A stretch of 6,876 nucleotides of DNA from positions 1 to 6,876 of the forward strand of contig CBHWEI010000226.1 of assembly GCA_966112835.1 (NCBI GenBank), read 5' to 3'. The position numbers were made by a program, and so were the translations under genes. Origin of the DNA: UBA668 sp966112835. Its GTDB lineage: Bacteria > Actinomycetota > Acidimicrobiia > Acidimicrobiales > Ilumatobacteraceae. This document shows positions 1 through 4,783 of the stretch, in pieces. The stretch's first letter is position 1; each line of letters opens with the position of its first letter. Below the pieces are notes generated by a model, which was not told the origin of the DNA, ran no database searches, and saw nothing but the letters and a program-made list of their open reading frames with translations.

Positions 1-88
1 AGGGGGGGGGGGGGGGGGGGGGCCCCCGCCCCGCCGGCGCCCCTCCCGGGGCCCCCGGGGCGCGCGCGCCGGGCGGCCCCCCCGCCGC
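1..88. other. Near-pure G/C low-complexity end, probable artefact
   Basis: Only two bases of the first 88 are not G or C (A at 1, T at 44), and positions 2-22 are an unbroken run of 21 Gs. In the ahpF reading frame the stretch gives poly-Gly, then Pro/Ala/Arg, which does not resemble the N-terminal thioredoxin-like domain of AhpF that should be here. Recognisable AhpF sequence begins at about position 88. The likeliest explanation is erroneous sequence at a contig end; a real GC-only tract is possible but less likely. Confidence 0.75.
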
Positions 89-96
89 TGTCGCCG

Positions 97-1539
97 ATGA
101 TCAGCGTGCGCTTCGATGGCGACGACGCCCGGCGGCCGTCGTTCGAGATCCGTCGCGTCGGCACCGACGTGAGCGTCCGCTTCGCCGGCATCCCCCTGGG
201 CCACGAGTTCACGTCGCTCGTCCTCGCCCTGTTGCACGTCGGCGGGCACCCCTCGAAGGCCACGCAGGAGACCATCGAGCGCGTCCAGGTATTGGACGGC
301 GATCTGCACTTCGAGACCTACTTCAGCCTCACCTGCCAGAACTGCCCCGACGTGGTGCAGGCCCTGAACCTGATGAGCGTGCTGAACCCGCGCATCCGCC
401 ACACCGCCATCGACGGCGCTGTGTTCCCCGACGAGGTGACCCGGCGCGAGGTCATGGCCGTGCCCACCGTGTTCCTGAACGGCGAGCTGTTCGGCCAGGG
501 CCGCGCCACCCTCGACGAGATCGTCGCCAAGCTCGACACCGGTTCGGCAGAGCGTGACGCCGCACGACTGGCCGAGAAGGAGCCGTACGACGTGTTGATC
601 GTGGGCGGCGGCCCCGCCGCCGCGGCGGCAGCCGTGTACACCGCACGCAAGGGCGTGCGCACCGGCATCGTCGCCGAACGCTTCGGCGGCCAGGTGCTGG
701 ACACGCTCGGCATCGAGAACCTGATCGCCGTGGACCACACCGAAGGCCCACAACTGGCCGCCGCGCTCGAGCAGCGCGTGCGCGACCACGACGTGGACGT
801 GATGAACCTGCAGCGCGCCGTGTCGCTCACGCCGGCCGCCGAGCCGGGCGGCCTGGTGGAGGTGACGCTGGCCAACGGCGCCACGCTGCGCTCGCGCACG
901 GTCGTGCTCACCACCGGCGCGCGGTGGCGACAGATGAACGTTCCCGGCGAGGACGAGTACCGCAACCGCGGTGTCGCCTACTGCCCGCACTGCGACGGCC
1001 CCCTGTTCAAGGGCAAGCGCGTCGCGGTGGTGGGTGGCGGCAACTCGGGCGTCGAGGCCGCCATCGACCTGGCCGGCATCGTCGAGCACGTCACGCTGCT
1101 CGAGTTCGACGGCGCACTGCGCGCCGACCGCGTGCTGCAGGACGCGCTCCATCGCCTGCCCAACGTCACGGTGCACACGTCGGCCCTCACCACCGAGGTG
1201 CACGGCGACGGCAGCCGGGTGACCGGCCTGTCGTACCAGGACCGCACCACCGGCGACGTCCACCGGGTGGATCTCGAGGGCGTGTTCGTGCAGATCGGCC
1301 TGTTGCCCAACACCGAGTGGTTGGAGGGCGTGGTCGAGCGGTCGCCCCGAGGCGAGATCGTGGTGGACGACCGGGCGCAGACCTCGGTGCCCGGCGTGTT
1401 CGCCGCCGGCGACTGCACCACCGTGCCGTACAAGCAGATCGTCATCGCCATGGGCCAGGGCGCCACCGCCGGGCTCAGTGCGTTCGACCACCTCGTGCGC
1501 ACCGCACCCGCACCGGCCCTGGCAGGCGCGACTGCTTGA
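97..1539 (+). CDS. ahpF: Alkyl hydroperoxide reductase subunit F (5' partial)
   Basis: AhpF is a cytoplasmic FAD enzyme that passes electrons from NADH to the peroxiredoxin AhpC, which reduces hydrogen peroxide and organic hydroperoxides. Seen here, counting from the Met at 97: the C-terminal part of the N-terminal glutaredoxin-like domain with redox pair C80-Q-N-C83; an FAD-binding motif at 169-175 (GGGPAA); the thioredoxin-reductase-type pair C296-P-H-C299; an NAD-binding GGGNSG at 313-318; and the second FAD motif GVFAAGDC at 433-440. Both Cys pairs sit exactly 49 residues earlier than in E. coli AhpF (C129/C132, C345/C348, recalled), so this Met aligns with residue 50 of a roughly 521-residue protein. 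It is therefore probably internal: the frame stays open to position 1 and the true start is lost or off-window. No convincing ribosome-binding site precedes 97. The third Gly of the first FAD motif is Ala. oxyR follows 10 nt after the stop, suggesting an operon. Product identity is secure; the start is not. Confidence 0.95.
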   Translation: MISVRFDGDDARRPSFEIRRVGTDVSVRFAGIPLGHEFTSLVLALLHVGGHPSKATQETIERVQVLDGDLHFETYFSLTCQNCPDVVQALNLMSVLNPRIRHTAIDGAVFPDEVTRREVMAVPTVFLNGELFGQGRATLDEIVAKLDTGSAERDAARLAEKEPYDVLIVGGGPAAAAAAVYTARKGVRTGIVAERFGGQVLDTLGIENLIAVDHTEGPQLAAALEQRVRDHDVDVMNLQRAVSLTPAAEPGGLVEVTLANGATLRSRTVVLTTGARWRQMNVPGEDEYRNRGVAYCPHCDGPLFKGKRVAVVGGGNSGVEAAIDLAGIVEHVTLLEFDGALRADRVLQDALHRLPNVTVHTSALTTEVHGDGSRVTGLSYQDRTTGDVHRVDLEGVFVQIGLLPNTEWLEGVVERSPRGEIVVDDRAQTSVPGVFAAGDCTTVPYKQIVIAMGQGATAGLSAFDHLVRTAPAPALAGATA

Positions 1540-1549
1540 ATGAGCTGAC

Positions 1550-2536
1550 ATGAACCTGTCGGACCTGCGCTACCTCGTGGCCGTCGCCGATCACCGGCAC
1601 TTCGGCCGCGCCGCGGAGGCCTGCTTCGTCAGCCAACCCACGCTGAGCACCCAGTTGAAGAAGCTCGAGCGCGAGCTGGGCGTGCAACTGGTGGAACGGA
1701 ACCCACGGCAGGTGATGCTCACCGCCGCGGGTGTCCGCGTGGTCGAGCACGCCCGTCGCGCCATCGACGAGGCCGACGCCATCCGCGACGTCGCCCGGCT
1801 GGCCGCCGACCCTGCGTCGGGCACGCTGACCCTGGGCCTGTTCCCCACGCTCGGCCCGTACCTGCTGCCCCACGTGGTGCCGTCGCTGCACACCCGCTTC
1901 CCCGACCTCGAGCTGCTGCTGGTGGAGGAGAAGACCGACGAGGTGCTGCAGCGCCTGCACGACGGCAAGATCGACGTCGCCCTGCTCGCGCTCCCGGTCG
2001 AGGGTGATCACCTGCACTGCGAGCCGCTGTTCGACGAGGACTTCGTCCTGGCCGTCCCCGCCGACCACCCGCTGGCGCGCACGAAACGACGCATCGACCT
2101 GTCGGTGTTGCAGGGCGAGCCACTGCTGCTGCTGGAGGAAGGCCACTGCCTGCGCGCCCAGGCGCTGAGCGTGTGCACGCTGAACGGCGGCAGCGAACGC
2201 TCGGGCTTCCGCGCCACCAGCCTGGAGACCCTGCGGCAGATGGTGGCCGGCGGCGTGGGCGCGACACTGCTGCCTGAGCTGGCCGTGCACGCGCCCGTGC
2301 CCGCCTACGAAGGCATCACCCTGCTGCGCTTCCAGGCGCCGGCCCCCAGCCGCCGCATCGGCATGGTGTGGCGGTCCAGTAGCGGCCTGGCCACGTTCCT
2401 GCCCCAGGTGGCCGACGCGCTGCGCGACGCCGTGCGCGACCTTCCAGTGCACCGGCTGCCGGCACCGGGCCTCAGCACAGGCCGGGGTGCAGCACCTGCA
2501 GCACGTCGCTCACGACGCCCTGCGCCGACGTCATGA
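1550..2536 (+). CDS. oxyR: Hydrogen peroxide-sensing LysR-type regulator OxyR
   Basis: OxyR is a tetrameric LysR-family activator that binds DNA upstream of peroxide-defence genes and is switched on by a disulfide formed with hydrogen peroxide. The N-terminal winged helix-turn-helix occupies about residues 1-62, with the family pattern HFGRAAEACFVSQPTLSTQ. A linker helix follows, then a periplasmic-binding-protein-like effector domain from about 90 to 300. The sensor cysteines are C200 (in EEGHCLRAQA) and C209, matching E. coli C199 and C208. The RATSLETLRQMVA stretch at 221-233 is also characteristic. The ATG at 1550 lies 10 nt after the ahpF stop and has no strong Shine-Dalgarno, so translational coupling is plausible. 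Length is 328 residues against about 305 in E. coli: the last 20 or so (Gly/Ala/Pro/Arg-rich) extend over the 3' end of the opposing acetyltransferase gene. OxyR probably regulates its own operon, but the promoter is outside the window. Confidence 0.95.
   Translation: MNLSDLRYLVAVADHRHFGRAAEACFVSQPTLSTQLKKLERELGVQLVERNPRQVMLTAAGVRVVEHARRAIDEADAIRDVARLAADPASGTLTLGLFPTLGPYLLPHVVPSLHTRFPDLELLLVEEKTDEVLQRLHDGKIDVALLALPVEGDHLHCEPLFDEDFVLAVPADHPLARTKRRIDLSVLQGEPLLLLEEGHCLRAQALSVCTLNGGSERSGFRATSLETLRQMVAGGVGATLLPELAVHAPVPAYEGITLLRFQAPAPSRRIGMVWRSSSGLATFLPQVADALRDAVRDLPVHRLPAPGLSTGRGAAPAARRSRRPAPTS
2462..2490. terminator. Strong hairpin at the oxyR/acetyltransferase convergence
   Basis: GCACC (2462-2466) pairs with GGTGC (2486-2490) and GGCCT (2468-2472) with AGGCC (2479-2483), giving ten G/C-rich pairs around a small internal loop and a 6-nt loop. 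It straddles the acetyltransferase stop codon and lies inside the oxyR 3' end. The dyad could act on both converging transcripts. There is no T-tract on either side, so a terminator role is inferred only from strength and position. Confidence 0.3.
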
Positions 2537-3311
2537 ACATGGAGGTGTCGACGACCTCGAAACCGGCCTCGGCCAGCTGGCCCGAGAGCGCCCGCACCGC
2601 CGGCACGTAGGCCTCGACCGCCGCAGTCGCCGAGGCCGGGGCGTCGACGACCGCAGCGACCGCCGTGCGGAACGCAGCTGCCGCAATCGCATCGTCGACC
2701 GCGAGGTGCTCGATGCGGACGCCATCCGCGTCGGTGTGGACCACGGCCAGCCCGCAGGTGACGGTGCCGTCACGCAGTTCCAGCAGGCGGTTGCCGTCGC
2801 GACCCGCCCAGTACGACAGCACGTCGCGGTGGCTCGTACCAGTGAGGTCGAGCTCGACGTCGACCGCTCGATCGAGATCGACCGCGACGGCCTGCAGCGT
2901 GTCGCCACCGAGGCCGACCGTCGCCTCGACCGTGCCGTGGAAGGTGAGCAACGGCCACGTCGCCGCCATGCCGGCGCGGGCGTAGATGGCCTGAGCCGAG
3001 GGCTCGCTGCTGGCGAAGGTGAACGTCGACGCCGCACCGTCGAGCACCGCCCGCCGCAGCGCCGAGCCGACGCCGCGGCCGTGTGCGTCGTTGCGGACGT
3101 ACAGGTCCGACAGCAATCGCGCCGAACCGATGTCGACCGCGCCACCGAACCCGATCACCTCGCCCTCCACCGCCACCCACAGGTGCCCGCAACCCATGAG
3201 GAAGCGGCAGTAGTCGGCGTTCGCACCCGAGTCGTGGTGCGCCGGCCCGTTCGACAGCCTCGCCGCAGCGATGCCCTGCAGATCGCCGTCGTCCGCCGGC
3301 CGGATGTCCAT
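2472..3311 (-). CDS. GNAT-family N-acetyltransferase, two-part
   Basis: GNAT enzymes transfer an acyl group from acetyl-CoA to an amine; the substrate cannot be told from this sequence. Counting from the ATG at 3311 (279 residues), the N-terminal half, to about residue 125, is a recognisable GNAT domain. It has the strand VAVEGEVIGFGGAV, the strand SDLYV, and the acetyl-CoA pyrophosphate loop H77-GRGVG-S with helix SALRRAVLDG, then AIYARAGM carrying the usual late Tyr. The C-terminal half (about 145-279) has a similar order (LELRDGTVTCGLAVV, IEHLAVDD, LAEAGFEVVDTSMFM) but no R-x-x-G-x-G loop, suggesting a degenerate second GNAT domain. A GTG at 3320 is an alternative start adding three residues, but GGAGG lies 8 nt before the ATG, so I prefer the ATG. 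The gene faces oxyR and diverges from the tRNA. Fold confidence is good; the biological role is unknown. Confidence 0.85.
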   Translation of the reverse strand: MDIRPADDGDLQGIAAARLSNGPAHHDSGANADYCRFLMGCGHLWVAVEGEVIGFGGAVDIGSARLLSDLYVRNDAHGRGVGSALRRAVLDGAASTFTFASSEPSAQAIYARAGMAATWPLLTFHGTVEATVGLGGDTLQAVAVDLDRAVDVELDLTGTSHRDVLSYWAGRDGNRLLELRDGTVTCGLAVVHTDADGVRIEHLAVDDAIAAAAFRTAVAAVVDAPASATAAVEAYVPAVRALSGQLAEAGFEVVDTSMFMTSAQGVVSDVLQVLHPGLC

Positions 3312-3318
3312 GTGTCGC

Positions 3319-3324
3319 ACCTCC
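3319..3324 (-). promoter_or_regulatory. Ribosome-binding site deciding the acetyltransferase start
   Basis: On the - strand this reads GGAGGT, a near-perfect anti-SD complement, 8 nt before the ATG at 3311. A second, weaker AGGAG (3327-3331) sits 6 nt before the GTG at 3320. The better motif together with the ATG favours 3311, although the GGAGG overlaps the GTG codon, so only one of the two starts can be used at a time. Confidence 0.55.
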
Positions 3325-3354
3325 GGCTCCTGATGGGGAACGACGACCCGCTGC

Positions 3355-3360
3355 TAGCCT
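3355..3360 (+). promoter_or_regulatory. Possible -10 element of the tRNA-Gly gene
   Basis: TAGCCT fits the TAnnnT pattern and ends 14 nt before the mature tRNA 5' end, a sensible distance for a short 5' leader. No good -35 is visible about 17 nt upstream. The divergent spacer to the acetyltransferase gene is only about 60 nt, so both promoters must share it. Confidence 0.3.
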
Positions 3361-3374
3361 CTCGGCCGGTTCCT

Positions 3375-3446
3375 GCGGGTGTAGTTCAACGGCTAGAACC
3401 TCAGCCTTCCAAGCTGATGATACGGGTTCGATTCCCGTCACCCGCT
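3375..3446 (+). tRNA. tRNA-Gly (anticodon TCC)
   Basis: A full cloverleaf can be folded by eye. The acceptor stem GCGGGTG (3375-3381) pairs perfectly with CACCCGC (3439-3445). The D stem is GTTC/GAAC (3384-3387/3396-3399). The anticodon stem TCAGC/GCTGA (3401-3405/3413-3417) encloses loop CTTCCAA with anticodon TCC at 3408-3410. The T arm is ACGGG-TTCGATT-CCCGT (3422-3438). The discriminator at 3446 is T, as usual for bacterial tRNA-Gly. CCA is not encoded, so the tail must be added by nucleotidyltransferase. It reads GGA codons, and GGG by wobble. Confidence 0.97.
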
Positions 3447-3477
3447 CTCGCGCCGAAGGCGCCGCCCCGGGTCGCAC
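3433..3477 (+). repeat. tRNA 3'-end direct repeat, copy 1
   Basis: This 45-nt unit starts in the T loop, covers the 3' half of the T stem, the acceptor 3' strand and the discriminator, and runs into the trailer. The first 15 nt are identical to 3502-3516. The trailer contains a small hairpin, GCGCC-GAA-GGCGC (3450-3462), that is conserved in copy 2 and may help end the tRNA transcript. Confidence 0.75.
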
Positions 3478-3501
3478 AATCGGGAGGAGCGAAGCGACGG
3501 A

Positions 3502-3548
3502 TCCCGTCACCCGCTCCACGCGCCGCAGGCGCCGCAACGGGTCGTCAC
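3502..3548 (+). repeat. tRNA 3'-end direct repeat, copy 2
   Basis: This second, diverged copy lies 69 nt downstream of copy 1: 15 identical nt (TCCCGTCACCCGCTC), then the same hairpin with loop GCA (3520-3532), then CGGGTCG. By hand alignment it differs by about five substitutions and two single-base indels. There is no 5' tRNA portion ahead of it: 3478-3501 (with GAGCGAAGCGA) does not match the tRNA body. It is therefore a tail duplication, not a second tRNA. Confidence 0.7.
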
Positions 3549-3570
3549 GCACAACTTCAGTTCTGCGTGA
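3545..3570. promoter_or_regulatory. 26-nt dyad upstream of the lipoprotein gene
   Basis: TCACGCA (3545-3551) and TGCGTGA (3564-3570) are a perfect 7-bp inverted repeat. Inside them, after a C/C mismatch, AACT and AGTT continue the symmetry. The dyad ends 24 nt before the ATG at 3595, where an operator could sit. It could equally be a terminator hairpin for the tRNA transcript. No clear -10/-35 pair is visible around it. Confidence 0.4.
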
Positions 3571-3594
3571 ACACCGCGTGGGACACTGTGCGCC

Positions 3595-4380
3595 ATGTCG
3601 CATCGAACTCGTCTCATCGCCGTGGTCGTGGCCGGGATCACCCTTGCGTCGTGCACCAGCGACCCGCCGAACGACTCGAACACCGGGACGACCAGCGATG
3701 TCGTGGACACGTCGGCGCCGACTGCCGGCGCGGCACAGCGGATGATCTTCACCGCCAAGGACGGCACGGAGATCCAGTACGTGCTGTTGGTGCCGGAGGG
3801 CAGGGTGGAGGGCACGCCGGGGAAGGTGATGTTCGCCTTCCCGCCGGGCGGGCAGGACGTCGACCTGGCCGCCCAGTTGGTCGACGAGAAGTACCGCGAC
3901 GAGGCGCTGGCCCGCAACTACGTGGTGGTGTCGCCCGCCGCGCCGAGCACCGGCCTGTTCTACGACGATGCGTCCGCGGCACTGGTCCCCGAACTGCTCG
4001 ACTCGATCGCCGCCACCTACCCACCGCAGGACGGGAAGTTCGACCTGGTGGGCGTCAGCAACGGCGGGCTCTCGGCGTTCAAGGCCGCGCTCTCCATGCC
4101 CGATCGCTTCGCCTCGCTGGTGGTGTTGCCGGGTTACTCCCCCGACGGCGGCGACGACCCGAAGCTCGCCACGCTCACCGGCATGGGGGTGAGCATGTTC
4201 GTCGGTGGCGACGACAGCGGGTGGCTCGACGCCAGCCGCCAGACCGAGGCGACGCTGAAGGCCGCGGGCATCACGGTCGAGCTGCACGTGATCGAAGGTC
4301 AGGGGCACATCCTGGGCGACGCACTGCCGGGCGGCGACCTGTTCGACGCCGTCGAACGGGTCCGCACACCCCGGAAGTGA
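3595..4380 (+). CDS. Secreted lipoprotein with alpha/beta-hydrolase fold
   Basis: This 261-residue protein has a lipoprotein signal peptide: basic start (HRTR), hydrophobic core (LIAVVVAGITL) and lipobox LASC with lipidated C20. A Ser/Thr/Asp-rich linker (21-47) would tether the catalytic domain outside the membrane. The rest reads as an alpha/beta hydrolase. FAFPPGG (80-86) fits the oxyanion-hole region. G153-V-S155-N-G-G is the nucleophile elbow, with S155 as the likely nucleophile. D206 or D207 (in FVGGDDSGW) is the probable acid and H238 (in EGQGH) the catalytic His. The layout resembles extracellular esterases of the LpqC/PHB-depolymerase type or prolyl-oligopeptidase-like hydrolases; the substrate cannot be called. 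No good Shine-Dalgarno precedes the ATG at 3595, but the signal peptide beginning there supports this start. A hairpin 7 nt after the stop suggests a single-gene transcript. Confidence 0.85.
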   Translation: MSHRTRLIAVVVAGITLASCTSDPPNDSNTGTTSDVVDTSAPTAGAAQRMIFTAKDGTEIQYVLLVPEGRVEGTPGKVMFAFPPGGQDVDLAAQLVDEKYRDEALARNYVVVSPAAPSTGLFYDDASAALVPELLDSIAATYPPQDGKFDLVGVSNGGLSAFKAALSMPDRFASLVVLPGYSPDGGDDPKLATLTGMGVSMFVGGDDSGWLDASRQTEATLKAAGITVELHVIEGQGHILGDALPGGDLFDAVERVRTPRK

Positions 4381-4387
4381 CTCGAGC

Positions 4388-4406
4388 CGTCCACCCTGGG
4401 TGGGCG
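4388..4406 (+). terminator. Hairpin after the lipoprotein gene
   Basis: CGTCCACC (4388-4395) pairs with GGTGGGCG (4399-4406) around a CTG loop: eight pairs including one G-T, starting 7 nt after the stop. There is no T-tract, which is common for proposed actinobacterial terminators. Position and stability support termination, but this is inferred. Confidence 0.45.
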
Positions 4407-4466
4407 ACCCTCACCTCACGCGCTGCGCGCATCGCCCCACGTCAGGTGCGTTGTGGTCGTCAATGA

Positions 4467-4726
4467 TTCGAAAGTCCTCCGCCGATGGTCGTAGGACTCG
4501 ACGTCGAAAACCCCTGATCAGTCCGGAAAGGTCCCAGGACTTTTGGAGGGGTTGACGTAGCACCGCGCGTCGGGTTGCCTAGGACCTGACGAACGGAGTG
4601 AGGACGGGAGACTTCATTCGTTCGTCGTAGACGGGCAAGGCGGGAATCAACATCACGGGAACGGTCGCACGGGGTCACCCCTGCCGCCGTCAGACATCGA
4701 CATGGGTTCGGGTTGCAGCCCCGACC
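4467..4726 (+). promoter_or_regulatory. Structured leader candidate upstream of exported protein gene
   Basis: This is the structured core of the 403-nt gene-free gap at 4381-4783. By hand count 4461-4560 is 55% GC, well below the flanking genes. Inverted repeats in order: AGTCCT/AGGACT (4473-4478/4493-4498); a 12-bp stem with a 3-nt bulge, ACGTC plus AACCCCT against AGGGGTTGACGT (4501-4515/4547-4558), enclosing AGTCC/GGACT (4520-4524/4537-4541); GACGAACG/CGTTCGTC (4588-4595/4619-4626); an ACGGT..GCA..GGGG / CCCC-TGC..GCCGT hairpin (4661-4690); and TCGGG/CCCGA (4708-4712/4720-4724). Segment 4467-4478 can instead pair with 4536-4547 over 12 bp (two G-T), excluding the first two hairpins. I recognise no known riboswitch class. 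TTGACG at 4552-4557 could be a -35, but no good -10 follows. Whether it is transcribed is unknown. Confidence 0.35.
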
Positions 4727-4771
4727 TGTGGCGATGCCCTGTTCTTTCGCGCCTGCGCCCACGACACGACG

Positions 4772-4777
4772 AAAGGG
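4772..4777 (+). promoter_or_regulatory. Ribosome-binding site of the large exported protein
   Basis: AAAGGG ends 6 nt before the ATG at 4784, containing an AAGG core at a workable distance. It supports this ATG as the start even though the signal peptide then has an unusually long polar N-region. Confidence 0.45.
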
Positions 4778-4783
4778 CAGCAC

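Noticed and set aside
2488..2504. TGCAGCAC repeated twice, 9 nt apart
   Set aside because: It falls within acetyltransferase codons for a Leu-Gln-Val-Leu-like stretch and is too short to mean more than codon choice.
3485..3497. GAGGAGCGAAGCG as a REP-like dispersed repeat
   Set aside because: Similar short GAGCGAAGCGA-type words are common in GC-rich genomes. A single copy in the window gives no evidence of a repeat family.
3433..3548. A currently occupied integration site at tRNA-Gly
   Set aside because: The two tail copies are only 24 nt apart and no integrase, excisionase or foreign-looking gene lies nearby, so no element is present now. Only a scar or local duplication remains possible.
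2770..4308. 512-residue open frame on the - strand
   Set aside because: It overlaps the acetyltransferase in another frame, crosses the tRNA and lies antisense to the lipoprotein signal peptide and nucleophile motif. A shadow.
2487..4466. 659-residue open frame on the + strand
   Set aside because: It runs antisense through the acetyltransferase, across the tRNA and out of frame through the lipoprotein gene. Its translation is Arg/Pro/Gly-rich with no domain, as expected of a shadow frame in GC-rich DNA.
4631..4726. Resemblance to a c-di-GMP-I (GEMM) or cobalamin riboswitch (GGGCAAGG, GGTCGCA, GGGTTCGGGTTGCAG, GTCAGACATC)
   Set aside because: Isolated words resemble the consensus, but the required helices and tetraloop receptor of GEMM, and the full B12 box of cobalamin riboswitches, are absent. 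A covariance search against Rfam would settle it.
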